DNA of 64,000 bases, taken from contig JAOVVO010000253.1 in NCBI GenBank assembly GCA_028564675.1, positions 37,957-101,956 of the forward strand, written 5' to 3'. Origin of the DNA: Onchocerca lupi. Taxonomy: Eukaryota; Nematoda; Chromadorea; Rhabditida; Onchocercidae. The notes under the pieces were generated by a model. It did not search any database. It worked only from the letters and a program-made list of their open reading frames with translations, and was not told the DNA's origin. The number at the start of each line of letters is the position of its first letter. The stretch's first letter is position 1. Positions 37,401-49,454 of this stretch are shown in pieces. The position numbers were made by a program, and so were the translations under genes.

Positions 37401-39193
37401 GTCAAAAGAAACAAGACGAGAATGAGAAGATCAATGCCAACATTAGCCAATCATTTGAATCAATATCTATTTCTGCTGTTATTGGCATTTTCAGCGTTTT
37501 TGGCTCATGAAATGCATTTTCAAACCGAGTATTTGAATGTTGTGTTTTAGTTGAAAGTAGTTTGTTTCTCTTTCTCCTTCATATAGAATTTAAGAAAAAA
37601 GATCAACTTAATAATATAAGAATGGCCTCAGCCCAGACTGCTGGAAAGACAAATTTAACGAGTGCAGAATAAGCGATTTAGGGAAATGAGCAAAGGAAAT
37701 GATACGACCTATAAAATGGTGTAGCACTGCTGACTGAAGCAAATAAGGCTACGAAGAAAATTCCGATGCCAGGCTACTTAGTGCAGATAAGTCAGGTCAA
37801 CTACTAAATTTCGAATTCTTCTGCAAAAGTACATTTAGGGGGGCGAAAGGAAGGGGAAGACACAATCACCAGATGTTTACATGGCCTGCGTTGTTTATAA
37901 GACTAGCAGTGATCGATCGCATATAATAATCGACCAATATTTCGTCGGTCCGCCTGCATGGATCAAAGCAATCCCGAAGGATGCAGTCAATAGTGTCTAA
38001 CATTATTCCCTCTTATCTTTCTCACCCGTGTAAGGCACAATTCCCCACCCATTCGCAACACAACACAACCCCCTGCTTCTCATCTTCTCTTCTTCCCTCT
38101 CCCTCCCGCCTCTCCCACATATAAAACACAATGGAAAAGAGCGAGAGAGAACTCGCGCCTCTTTTGCTCCTCGCCAGTTTACTCACTGAGCAAGGAATTG
38201 TTCATCGATCGCTTCTCGAGAGAACAGTGAAATGAAAGAGTGACGAGAAGATGATGAGAGAAAGAAAGATGAGATGGCTCCACCCCGCAGAAAAGAAGTT
38301 AGAAGAGTTCTACCAGTGTGCCGAATGGGTGAGAAAGCGAGCAACATTCAGTCCAGTGCGTGCATGCAGGGAATAGGATGGGTCAGTGCGGACAGATTGG
38401 TGGGTACTCGTTCCGTCGAGGAGTACCTCGAATCACTGCCCGTCGGACACGGCAATCCCTTGCTCCTTATCTGCTGCTCACTACTACTATCCCAGGTGAT
38501 CTTCCTCACTTCTCAATTTTAGGTGAAAGTTACTGATATATTCTCACCTCGAGTAATTCCTTCGTCAAATTGGACTTCTCCAATTTGATGATCACATCCG
38601 TGGCCTGCTCTGTGTCGCCCTGCAAGCAGTTGCACGTCATCTTTCATTCTCTTCTCCCATCGTCTTCTCGTTATGCTTACTAGTGTTTAAGAAATATGCC
38701 TCTCAGTTTGTGGTCCATCCCAAGCAGTGCAGCAGTTATCACCACTTTCTAGTTCAGCCCCGCTGAATGCATTGACCCCTCTCTTTTAAGGAAATCAAGG
38801 GACTAATTCTAATAGAGGGGCATCTTATTAGTAAGTGCTGGGATTGCTAACGCTGCATGCTGCGTCTATTGTGATGCCGCAGGTGATGCATTTTCTGACT
38901 GGTTGAGAGCATTGAACAACAGCGCTTACATTGTCATAGGCCTGAAGAAGCTGATGCTTGAGGCGATCAACGACAGTTACTGTTGTGGATTCAACTGTTG
39001 GTACCACTGCTGAAAAGCCACTGCTTGATGCCACCGCTGGGTGCTGCTGCTGCTGCTGCATGCAGCGCTTCTTTGCTGCAGGTACAGTCGTTGCGCTACT
39101 GCTTGCGTTTCCTGTTGCAACTGATATTAGCACTGCTGCTGCGTCTTGCCGTTTTCTAGGTAAACAAGCAGCAAGACATGGATGAGGATGCAT
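34489..39193 (-). CDS. med26: Mediator complex subunit 26 (MED26)
   Basis: MED26 is the Mediator subunit carrying a TFIIS N-terminal (LW) domain that contacts TFIID and elongation complexes. Eight exons: 39193-38930, 38619-38548, 36646-36331, 36274-36002, 35827-35607, 35311-35077, 34971-34751, 34608-34489; about 573 residues. The LW domain is spread over exons 1-3: VVDRLKHQLLQAYDN, DVIIKLEKSNLTKELLE, then TRIGAVVNDIRKKVAQSAPE and RCRTLIKCWQKLAEP, matching human MED26 position by position. A Ser/Pro/Thr-rich linker follows, with repeats like SRLTPVRNSRLASLG, then a Lys-rich stretch KKKEKRGRFKKDKDKEEGR. The C-terminal block is NGKYDWYAMLPSLE ... VLALPYIDVGLPDFLEY, as in the human Mediator-binding end. 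The intron after 35607 appears to use a GC donor (CAG|GCAAGT). The 35077/34971 junction is the least certain. The start may instead be the in-frame ATG at 39061. Confidence 0.9.
37029..37097. repeat. Two near-identical 25-mers, 44 bases apart
   Basis: GACTTTTTGCTGCTTGG(C/A)CTCGCTA occurs at 37029-37053 and 37073-37097 with a single mismatch, inside the MED26 intron. A local duplication; function unknown. Confidence 0.75.
38120..38126 (+). promoter_or_regulatory. TATA-box-like motif in GC-rich context
   Basis: TATAAAA lies in a pyrimidine- and GC-rich stretch (CTCCCGCCTCTCCCACATAT), followed about 35-40 nt later by CTCGCCTTTT-like and CAGTTTACTC sequence. In this AT-rich genome such a motif stands out more when embedded in GC-rich DNA. 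It would drive plus-strand transcription, opposite to MED26. Confidence 0.35.
38274..38495 (+). CDS. Candidate plus-strand first exon inside the MED26 intron
   Basis: From ATG at 38274 a 74-codon frame reads MAPPRRKEVRRVLPVCRMG ... RSVEEYLESLPVGHGNPLLL and ends at a possible donor CCCAG|GTGATC (phase 0). It lies about 150 nt downstream of the TATA-like motif. GC content and composition are unlike the surrounding intron. No family is recognised and no in-phase partner exon is certain. Confidence 0.3.
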
Positions 39194-39610
39194 GCATGCA
39201 TTACCAGTACCCCACCCAACTCAAACTACATATTACTGTAAACTACAACTGCATGACACACTTCCAATCTTGCAGATACCTACTCTACCGGAGCGTCTCC
39301 GCAACCCCACCACGAGGAACGGGATGCAATGCAGCACAATCCGGCACAGCAACTCGCACCCATCCCTCACCATCTACCCCACCACCCCACTGCTCAGAGC
39401 GAACCGTCCAGTCCAGGACTTCTCCCTCACTCTGCCCCGACTGCATTCGCTTCGACGCTTTTATACTTCTCCCCATCTTGCCCCTGCATCTCTGCATCCT
39501 TTTCTGTACGGGTCCTCTCATCCTCACAATCTAACCAGGCATCGCGGCCCACTAGTGGCGTCGGGTCCGCTATGCAATCGGTTGTCTCATCCTTGAAATA
39601 TAAACGTCAT
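39060..39610 (+). CDS. Candidate divergent/antisense two-exon reading frame
   Basis: Exon 39060-39159 starts MQRFFAAGTVVALLLAFPV, which resembles a signal peptide, and ends at GTAAAC (phase 1). After a 116-nt intron, exon 39276-39610 (acceptor CTTGCAG, donor GTATGT) continues in frame for 111 codons with Pro/Gln/His/Ser-rich sequence (RDAMQHNPAQQLAPIPHHLP). Splice sites and phases agree, but the first exon is the exact antisense of the MED26 N-terminus and two other frames are also open because of the GC-rich composition. It could be a real divergent gene, a 5' leader of IFT43, or chance. Confidence 0.3.
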
Positions 39611-39715
39611 GTATGTGTCTGTTATGTATGCATATGTGTCTGTGTGTATGTGCGGCATGTGTGTAACATGTCTTTGTATATGTATGTGCAACATTATGTA
39701 TGTGTGTGTTATCTT
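39611..39715. repeat. TG-rich microsatellite
   Basis: About 100 bases of TATG, TGTC and TGTG units upstream of IFT43 and immediately after a plus-strand donor-like GTATGT. Simple sequence with no family signal. Confidence 0.7.
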
Positions 39716-40249
39716 GTGTTATATAAGGTGGCCACTAGATAATTGCTACGACATATTAAAGTAATTCTGTAAGAAAGAATATGCGACGTTCCCAAGACTC
39801 TTGTTTTCTCATGGAGCATGTCGGAAGTTATTCAGGCCTTTATGAAATTTCTTATCAAGTCATGTAGAATAAAATGATAAAGCGGTGGATCAGTGACTCT
39901 TTGCTAGGAATTATTGATAACTGAAGTGTTTCCTTATTAAATTCAGATCCATCTTATTTTAAAGTAGAACCATGGAGATAATTAATTCATCCCACAATTT
40001 ATTATATCCCGTGAAATCTTGGCGAGTGTTTCCTTCATATCTTTCTTCATTATGTTCTATCTCAGCCTTCATATCTGATATTTCATATAAAGTTCACTTG
40101 ACTGACTGATATGCGAAATCAGTTTGATATATTATAGCTAATTAATTTGATTATTTGTTTTATAAATGACATCATTCGACTTCATACATTCAAAGAGCAA
40201 TTCCATCCGATTTATTTTATAAAGGTTGAATGGAAAAAGAAAAAGTTAA

Positions 40250-42204
40250 ATGGTGAAAATGGATATTAACGTTGGCATAGACAGCAAACCGCGAACTCGA
40301 CGAGGACGTCGTCGCTTTACTGATCGGCTGATCACATTGGCCAGTGACCATAATGACGATATCAACGATCTCACCGGTATGATAGGTGTACAACCATTGT
40401 GACTCATATACTGTTGTGCTCTGGACATACTGCTTCTTCATGACTTCAATCATTTATTCCAATACAGATTCTCAAGAGATATTCATTTCTGCTGATACTA
40501 TCATTGTTTGTACTTGTTTATGTGTTAAGTATATTTATGCATTAAGTTTCATTTTTAAAAATGGCTATAGCTGTCCATGGATTCTGTTATAAGATACTTT
40601 TTTTTTTTTGAGATTATTATGGGATACTATGAAAAAATTTAGAAAAAAAAAAAGAAAGAAATTAAAAGCTCGTGCACTGCTTTGCAAATTTTATAACTTC
40701 AATGTGAAAATAAAATTGTTTTCAGATTCGAATATAACTCTAAATGTGCGTGTGAAGGAACGAGGAAATAACGATACTAGAAAAGGCCCAGTAGGGAGCA
40801 TTTTCAAAGATACACCTGCCATTGCTATCAGAGGCCTTTTCCGCAAAGAACCCAGCCACGAACTGAAAGACACTATCAAGCGCCCTCTCACAGGTCTTTT
40901 TCATTAGCTTACCTTAATTTTTGTGAAAGTCAGTGGTGATTTGCTCATCCTTTTTTTTTGTGCTTTTTTATGCTTCTTTCTGGGAAAATGCCTTGTCATT
41001 CCTTATAGCTGCAGCTAAAAGCACGTGGTTATTAACTTGCACTTGCATAGTATTAGAAATAGACTCTCTGCTTATTATCTCATGATGTTGGGTATCTGCT
41101 TCTGTTCCACCTCTTAATTAGTATATTTCCATTTCATTTTGATAGGAATTATCACTGAACATAGGTTAAATGATTTTGAAACTCTCAATTTCCCACTATT
41201 AAGCTAATGGCGATGAATGGATTTTCAGGACTATTTCGAACTCCGATTTCTCGTGTAAATTCCAAACATAGGTCAAAGAATGAAAGCAAAACGGAAGCAG
41301 ACATCTTTGTATCCGAAACTTCGAACCACAAGAATGGTTAGTGCAAACATAATTTTGCATAGATTATTTGTCAGAAAAGTTTGTTATCCTGACAAATTGT
41401 TTTGCTACAATAAGTTTGGTGATATTTTTTCATTTTTAGCTTAAAATTAGACGTAAAGCATGTTTAGAAAGGTATTGTCTTAAGAATTGTGTATCAGCAA
41501 AAGCAATTTGAAAAGATAAGCGAATTTCCTTTTCAGAACATATCATTTCTCAAAACCGAAAGATACGTTCTTTCGAAGGGGTTGGTTTTTTTATATTTGT
41601 TTAAATTTCTGGGGTTTTTCTTTCTTCAAGATATTTTACTGATCATAAAAGCTTCTCTGCTATAACTTACAGAAAAATAAGTTTCTTTATCCATATTGAT
41701 GCTTCAGACATTCGAAGCTTTCTATTTTATTATTTCTGTTTTCAACAGGTTCTGCATGATGTTGCTAATGCTCCGAACATAAACATCAATCAGATATCAA
41801 CAACATCTCAACTCGATTTTACGAATGCAAAAAATATTTCATTAGCTAAATTGGATGATATAGGTAAGTTAATTTAAAAAAAATGATTCATTTTTCTTGC
41901 TTTAAATATTTGGTCAAACGAATGATCATATTTCCAAACCGTTTGGCTTGATCATGATTGTGGCTGGTTACTCAGAAAGATTTTATAAAAATCTTTTGAA
42001 ATGAGATTTGAAATTGCTAATTTTGTTGCAGATTTGTCGCTTCTATTACGATTTTTGTGCCTAGAAGAAGAAGTGAATGATGAAAAAGTATCTTGGACTT
42101 GGGACTATCTTTTTGCTAACATGAGTACAGAAATGCGCGATGAATGGGCGCAGGACGAAGAACGTGATGATGGTGATTACGAAGATAGAAATTTAATTAA
42201 GTAG
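40250..42204 (+). CDS. ift43: Intraflagellar transport protein 43 (IFT-A subunit)
   Basis: IFT43 is a peripheral subunit of the IFT-A complex, which drives retrograde transport in cilia; in nematodes cilia exist only on sensory neurons. Six exons: 40250-40376, 40726-40893, 41229-41336, 41537-41580, 41749-41863, 42032-42204; 735 nt, 244 residues (human about 208), phases consistent. The conserved C-terminal domain gives the identification: DLSLLLRFLCLEEEVNDEKV followed by SWTWDYLFANMSTEMRDEW, corresponding to human IDLKLLTKVL ... VWDWDHLFTEVSSELLTEW. The N-terminus is basic (KPRTRRGRRRF) and the middle is low complexity with a short internal repeat (RGLFRKEP, TGLFRTPI). A TAA directly precedes the ATG at 40250; the second Met at 40259 is also possible. 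AATAAA signals follow at 42256 and 42275. Head-to-head with MED26. Confidence 0.88.
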
Positions 42205-42255
42205 AGATAATTTTATAATTTTGTATTTTAATATGTTAATATAAAAAAAAAATGA

Positions 42256-42280
42256 AATAAAAGAAACAGGAAAAAATAAA
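42256..42280 (+). terminator. Polyadenylation signals of IFT43
   Basis: Two AATAAA hexamers, at 42256-42261 and 42275-42280, lie 52 and 71 nt after the stop codon at 42204. Their distance fits cleavage and polyadenylation of the IFT43 transcript. Confidence 0.5.
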
Positions 42281-42479
42281 ATGCAAAAATTGTATTTTAT
42301 TTTAATAAACTGTTGATTTCAGAAATGCTTATGAAATTTTTTGCAATTTTCAGTTCGATCTCCACATAACACTGTTAAAGCTTTGTAAATGATAGCACAC
42401 AGTACTTTCGAACATTTTATCGCTTCCTTCTTCTTGGTCCCTGTACTGTTATCATTATTAGATCTTTTAAAATCCCGAT

Positions 42480-42738
42480 TTAAATTAAGGATCCCTTGAT
42501 ATTTAAATACAGAATAGGAGGCAAGTTCATTTTTTCGACTCTCCCGTTCCACCTATCTGGTTCTAGTGTGATAAAAAACAGATTTAGGAAAGCTTGCTAA
42601 ACATTCCAAGAAGCACTATGTCATTTGTAATCCAAGTTACTTACTTTCAGCTTTGGAATAGAATAATGTAATGATTTGGAGTTTTTTATTTTTTGCAACA
42701 GCAGGAATAGGTTTTTCAATTACAGAATTCAGGCTCAT
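42480..42738 (-). CDS. Candidate two-exon small gene, convergent with IFT43
   Basis: Exon 42738-42645 starts MSLNSVIEKPIPAVAKNKK and ends at a consensus GTAAGT donor (phase 1). Exon 42556-42480 continues in frame (RWNGRVEKMNLPPILYLNI) to TAA, giving 56 residues. The donor and first-exon composition are convincing; the second exon overlaps another open minus-strand frame (42319-42552) in a different phase, so the 3' end is uncertain. No family is recognised. Confidence 0.3.
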
Positions 42739-45229
42739 CTAGATAAGCGTGCTGCTGTTTGAAAAAAAAAAAAAAAAAAAAAAAGCCACGAAAGAACAAC
42801 TGCTGAATATAGTAGGAAAAATAAATGGAAAAAATCTTTTGTTTTCTAACTGGTCATATTTTGGTTTGAGAAAAAATTATTGGAAATGCATGAATAGTCC
42901 AACTAAGATTTATTATAATTTTTTCGAATGTTTTAAGAACGGGATAAATCTCAAAGTTCCGAACTTTGAAAAGAGAATTCTAATTATTACTCATAAGAAA
43001 GAAAGACTGTAGCGCAACTGAGATGAAAGGATCAGAAAAATTGTATATTTCAGTACCTGAACTGAATCGGAAATCTATCAAATGATCAGTTTTTTTTAGT
43101 GTGGTAGTGTGTGGTTTATGTGAATATTTCTCTGAACGCCTCCACTAGATTGACTGACTTGATTCATGTTTTTGTTTCTTCTGAAGGTAAGAATATGTCG
43201 TCAGCTGTTTGACATTTATGGCACGAATAGCTTTTCAAGAATTGAAATGACTGCAGAAAAAAGAATTTATTTTAGAAGTTTTGCCATTTATAAATCAGTC
43301 ATTACTTATATTAGGCTTAAATAAGTTATTTAATGGCATTAAGAATCTGGGAATTTTGATTATCATATGTTTGTTGCATTATTTTGGTGAGCTTTTATTT
43401 TTTATTTTTTCTTTGCATAGTTGGGGAACAAGACTTATGTGTGGTGTATGATAAGTCGTGCTTTAATAAGTTGCACAACATCTATCTAGATGTTAGGTTT
43501 TATAAAAGTGCATTCATTACTGTGATGATGTATAACTAAGAATGAAATCTAATGAAAAGGATAAATATACTTTGTTTTTATTGCACTGTGATCAATCCAA
43601 ATCCATTCGTGTTAGCAAAGCTTATGGAGATCAATGAGCACATCATCTTGAATAGAATGTTTAATGATGTTTGTGCGGTTTGAAAAATATGATGGTAGAT
43701 GACAATCTAATCGAATGTGCTTGGGATAGAAAATTCACTTGTTATTTGCTGATTTTTTTTTGCGGTAGATTTGGTAGTGTTTTTCTAATTAAAGAAAGAT
43801 GTTGCGACATTCAGGCATAATTCAGGAATTTGCAGATACTTCGAGTTTTTTCTCAGAATGTTTTTTGGTTAGAAAAATATTTTGTTGTGAAATACACTTT
43901 CACAAAAAAATATTAATTGCATGAAGCATTCAACATATTAATAGTTCAATGGAACAAAAATGTGCAAAATTTTTGAAGGTTCTTTGAACTCTTCTTTTAC
44001 TATCAATTATTATTCAAATTATGAATTGTAAATAAACATTTCGTGAAGTTGACAGAATGCAGCTAAAAGCGATATGGGTTCCTTATATCATAACGAATAT
44101 ATCTGTCTCTATCAACATTCTGATACGGTGAAATAGCAAAACTTGGTGAATTCGATGTCATATATTTCATTGATTATTTCGAAATATCATTAATTGATGA
44201 AATTAAGATGACTGCGTACTTTACTTCTTAAAAATAGTTCTCATCTTCAGAAACAACAATCACTTGAAGCAATATTTATAGATATAGCTATAACAAATCA
44301 GGCAGAAGTAATCATAGCCCAGTAAAATCAAAAGCACTGCAATGAAGACTCCAATCTTCTCGACATTGAAGTGCGAAACTTTTCAAGTTGGCTTTAGAAG
44401 TAGACTTAATAGAAAAGAGGCATCGCAACAACGAAGGCATTTCCTGAAATATTCAAGCAATTGATTGATTTATATTTCAAGGGAATAGAGGTTTTTAATA
44501 ATTAGCTATGCAGATTTATGTATCGAAATAACAGATTCCCCAAACTTTTTGATCTCTAGATAAAAAATACTGACTACAAAAAGTAGTTGTTGGAGGAAAG
44601 AAAACGTCAAGAATATGTAAAAATGATTGTTAGACTGAGCATCGAATAAGTCGGGAATTAAATTATATCTTTCAAACATCTATTGATACAAAAAATTAAT
44701 TACTGTGCTTCTTCAATCCTTCTATAATGAATGTGTTAGGTATTTAAATTTGAGAATTTATGATGAATTGCATCATTTGTATTTCTGTAATCTGACAAGT
44801 GGTCTTTTTCAAAAGGATAAGACGGAAGTCCAAAACTGCAGATAATACTTGTTGCAGTGAGTTCTGGTTTCCAAAGTATAGTTTTTTAATAACAGTCTCT
44901 AATGTATCAGCGAGAAATTTCAATTAATCAGATCTGACAATATATGATTACAGAGAAGTAAAACGAACAATATGAGTTCCGTATTTCTCTGGAATATTTC
45001 GAAAATTTCTAATGAAAAAATTAATCATTTTAACAAGGCATCATTATGAACACAGTGTTTTGATTGACAACTGCAGAAGTGAATACAATAAATTCATGAT
45101 TATGACTGATACACTGTGGGACTAAAGTTAACTGCAACTGCCTTTCAAATCTCGATTTTGATCAAAATTAATCGAATATTGTAGAATTTATTACTGCATT
45201 TTATTAAGTAGAAGAGAAAAAAATAGAAT
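42739..45229. other. Gene-poor AT-rich intergenic DNA
   Basis: About 2.5 kb between the IFT43 region and the MSP-domain gene. It begins with a 22-nt A run near 42762-42783. No supported exon, RNA gene or larger repeat is visible. Confidence 0.5.
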
Positions 45230-46361
45230 ATGGCAACTGCGTCGGTCCAAAAAGAAGAACCAGCATTATCCGTAGATCCAGAAACGGCAGTTTTTCTTCC
45301 GAATGGTGGAAAATCAGAACATATGCTTGTTAATATAAGTGACAAACGAATTGCTGTTAAAGTAAGTTCATTGCATTTATTAAGTTGGCAAATAAAATTT
45401 ATAAAATAAAGATGAGAATTTAAAATAATCAGAAGAATGGGGAGAAGATTCGAATTTTGTAGATAATTTCAAGAATTTCCGCAAGCAATAAATGTTTTTC
45501 AATCTTAGAATGCACAAAAAGGTTTTTAAAACAGTTGTTAATAGTATTTACGTTTATTGGAAAGTTAATTAGAGACTGATCAATTCTTATTGTCATCAAG
45601 CGTTATATCATTCTCAAGACCAGCATATAATGATAGTAGGGGGATATTGCTTAATGATTATTTCAGTCAAAACAGCATAAATATATAATTTCAGGTACGT
45701 TGTAGTGATAACAGCTTATTTCGAGTAAGCCCAGTTTACATGTTCATAGAGCCAGGTTCATGTGTTAATCTCGTGATAACAAGACTACCTGGTATTCGAA
45801 TTAATTGATTCATGAAATTCAAAATAAATTTCCATTCATGGAGAAATTTCAATGCCATATTAAGATTATATGATCTAAAAAAAAAAAATAAAAGTTCGAA
45901 AAGAGAAAAAAATATTAGTCAAAAAGGCTGATATAACAGCTTATTTTATAATTTTGTTCTATGAATGTAGTGTGAAACTTTTCTTTTTGGACGTTTTTTT
46001 TTTTTTTTTTTTTAACATTCTGAGATAATTACACGAATTCATAATAATATCTTTCAAATCAATTCATGGATATTTTCAAACAGATCATATCATTATGAAA
46101 TTAATTTCAATGCGAAATAAATAAAGAATCTCCGCGGATTTATTTCCTATAACATGAATATCTCTTTTAAATATGCATATTTTAGTATTTTCAGGTCCAA
46201 TAAAATCTGATAAATTAGTGTTCCATTATTTTGCTTGTGAGCCAAATGATTCAGAACCAAAAGAAGTTTTTAAAATAAATTCGCAAAAGCCACCCGAAAT
46301 GCTCAAGATGCCAATAAATATCATTTCTGCTGAAGATGTTCCGAAGGTGAAAATAATCTAA
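45230..46361 (+). CDS. MSP-domain (major sperm protein-like) small protein
   Basis: Three exons, 45230-45361, 45695-45791 and 46195-46361, give 396 nt and 131 residues with consistent phases. The protein fits the immunoglobulin-like MSP fold: LSVDPETAVFLPNGGKSEHM, then LVNISDKRIAVKVRCSDNSL, FRVSPVYMFIEPGSCVNLVI and a C-terminal strand KLVFHYFACEPNDSE. It has no signal peptide or membrane anchor, so it is a free cytosolic MSP-domain protein, more like the sperm-specific single-domain proteins of nematodes than a VAP. True MSPs drive amoeboid sperm motility; this sequence is diverged from that core family, so a sperm role is inference. A start context of GAATATGG and the full domain support the chosen Met. 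Confidence 0.85.
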
Positions 46362-49300
46362 GTTGATTTATTTAGGTTTCAGACTTGTTTCTCGCTTAAG
46401 TCATTATACGTTGCTCTGACAACATATAACTAGCAAAAATACAGTTTGGATTTGAAACTTGGTGTTTTATTCTGCCCAAAATGCAGAGTTGCACAGCATA
46501 GCATTGGTACTGTAATATTGCAATATTACAAATCACATTCGCTATTAGCAGAATTTTCGTGAAGAGATGTTATGCAAAATTTTAGGGCTTAACTTGTGCA
46601 TATTATTCATTCAGATTGGACGCTCACCAACATCATCGGGTCAACAAGAACTCAAATGAGAGAATATGGATTCTGGAGAAAACATTATAAAAGTTACAGT
46701 TTTCAAGATGTGATCAGAATAAAAATTTTTATATTATCGCAGAATGAATAATGCTACTGAAAGTCAAAAATTAGAACCATGATAAATTAATATGAGGATA
46801 TGGTTATTGTAAATCGTCCCTTTTTTATGCTATATGTAATATTTCATTTAAGACTATCATCGAACTATTAGATCCATTCCAGCATAAATGTGAAGAGAGG
46901 TAAATTAAAAACAGTCACAGGATTCTAAATTCTTCCTTCCTATAGATTTAACAGTTACCATGTTTTTGAGGCGTATCGAAGCTTGCCAATATTTAATGAG
47001 TTTAGAGTAAAATTATTGAAAATTGTAATTAAGATAAAAGATTATTTCAAGTTAGAGATCAGAAAACAGAAGATGAAGAAATTATTAAATTATCAAACAT
47101 AGATAGACAAAAATGTGAAAAGAAATTTAATTTTTGCTAGAAAAATGGAATAAGAATATGTCAGAGAGTCTGCTGAGATATTATTTGCTTGTGCTACTAT
47201 TCATAGTTTTCATTTAAATATATTGATAGATAACCTTAAATATATAGACCGATTCTTGTCAAAATTCCTAATAACAATAGAGATAGGTTAGTATCTCTAT
47301 TGTCGCTTGCACTAAATTTTTGCACTAGTCTCTCATTCGAAAATTTTTTTTGCATGAGACGTATGACTTAAATTATGATATTAACAATTTTATCATTGCT
47401 AAAAATCAAAAAAAATGCTATTTTTGTTTTTTTTAAAAAAAAAAAAACTGAAAAACAAATTAATTGGATTGACTATTCCTTTGCTTTCTTTCATTACTGA
47501 ATTTTGTAGTTATTATTTTATTAATTTATGATTCATAGAGAAGATAAATCAATAATTAAGGATAATTATTCATCAGTATGATGACAACGATCATATTATC
47601 TTCATCCCATCTTAGATTAAGTCAATCCCAATAAAAAAGTAAAATGGCATTGGTTGGATCTGGAACATGAGAAAAGGTTAATCTCTTTTCAGGGCGTTCT
47701 TAAAACAGTTATGCAAGTTCAAAATGTTTTATTAAAATTTGAGTCTATGATACAGATTTGAATTACTGAACTCTTTAACATATGTACAACTAGAAAGCAA
47801 TCATGCATTCGGAATACCTAATGACTTAAGCAAAAACCAAAGAGTTGTGAGTCGGAATATGGAGAATGTTGAATTTTACTGTGCGATTAAACCTTCAGTA
47901 ATTTTAAAGAACGTTTTATGACTCACATCATTTGGAAACGAAATCGAGCGATTTTCCTAAAATATTGAATTTTTGCAAATGATATGAGCAGTATATTGCA
48001 ATGGATAATGTTTTCATTGGTTTTATTTTTAGTTTTTATTTCTATAATGAGGAACAATAAATAAACACTGAAGCGACAAGATTGCATTATGCTAACTCAA
48101 CACATATATACTATATTTAACATGAAGCAGTTCAACTTTCGAAGACTTTCAATAAAGCTCTAAAATCGTTTGGACAATTACTAGCTTGAGGAATTACTTA
48201 AATTAGCTTAGTCAAAAAAATTCGTTAAAATTTTTTAAATTTTTTGAATTTTTAAATTTTTTTATAAAAAATTCGTTAAATTAAATTTAAAAAATCGTGG
48301 AAATTAAAATAAATATGGAGGATTTCTCTTTCCTCAAAAATAAAATCCGACTTCAAAGATGTCTACAGAAAGAATAAAACTTTGAAATGATTGAACTATG
48401 AATAGCTGCGACACTTTGAAGATGCCGGCAAATATTTACAACATATATTACTAAAATGAGACGCGAACTTAAGGAAGAAATGAACCAATGACTTCATGTT
48501 ATTAAATCTGATTCTAAAAATAAAAAATGAATATAACCAGACAAACAGTTCAACAACCACAATTGTTTCATGGTTCAAAAAGTTTTTCTTCCGAAAGATA
48601 TTTAGGATATCGGCAATCAAACTGTTGCATTTAATCTACCCAATCGTTGAACTATCGAGAACAGCAACTATTCGATCACTTTTAGATAAGAATGAATAGA
48701 AAGTCTTACTATATAGATCAGAAATTGTGCTTCAATTTCAAGATTCTTGACAGTTTACAGTGTGTTGATAATATAAAGTTAAATTTAAAATGTAAAAGCA
48801 AATGGCAAATAATAGCAAAAAAAATTAATAGAAAATTCCATTTCCTCTAATGAGATAAGAATTGCTTTGTCAGTCAATAAAGTTGTATAATTTGAATAGG
48901 ATTCTAGATAAAAGTGCAGCAATGTCTACTGGGCTTGCTTAATTCCTTTATTATTCCATATTACTAAAGCATTATAAATAGAAGTTCCCAAACTAGTTCA
49001 CTCTTGAAACGATAACTGTTTTGTTTTAAATTATGCATGAAAATTAGCTATATAATTCCAAATGCCGTCAGTGTTATCCAGTATGTGAAGAAATTGTTTA
49101 AAATTTAAAGTTCTCATCATAGTTTATAAAATGTCTCATGTACGAATCATTAACTTAGGTCAGATAATCATTTGATGATTATCAGAAAGCCATTTCATTG
49201 GCTAGAAACATGAGTGGATGAGCCATGTACTCCAGCAAAATAATATAATATGTAAAGCCATGTATTCGATTAGCGAACTCATTGATCAATATGACCGACG

Positions 49301-49454
49301 AACATAGCAGCAAAAATAGCAGGCCAATAAAGCGTATGAAAGCTGCCTGAAAATTAGTACTAATATAATATAAGTTCAGTATTTCAGCTAATTAATCAAT
49401 TAATTAATTAATCGCTTTACTTTGCAAATCAAAGTATTTTTGTCTTATAATTAG
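46362..49454. other. Gene-poor AT-rich DNA
   Basis: About 3.1 kb with no exon I can support, although the acceptor at 49454 implies that upstream exons of the next plus-strand gene lie somewhere here. It contains the hairpin at 47275 and a run of A/T hairpin-like sequence around 48217-48300. Confidence 0.45.
47275..47302. repeat. Short perfect inverted repeat
   Basis: CAATAGAGATA and TATCTCTATTG form 11-bp arms around a 6-nt loop. Isolated in intergenic DNA. Confidence 0.6.

Larger units (their letters stand above)
36647..38547. other. Large MED26 intron
   Basis: This 1.9-kb intron of MED26 separates two exons of the conserved LW domain. Its left half is ordinary AT-rich sequence. Its right half, from about 37840, is clearly GC-richer and carries plus-strand promoter-like and open sequence, listed separately. 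Confidence 0.6.

Noticed and set aside
39192..39596. Additional long plus-strand frames over 39192-39596
   Set aside because: The local GC-rich sequence keeps several frames open at once; only the frame that fits both splice phases was kept, with low confidence.
42319..42552. 77-codon minus-strand frame after IFT43
   Set aside because: It does not match the phase of the upstream exon with a consensus donor at 42645 and has no family support; another frame fits better.
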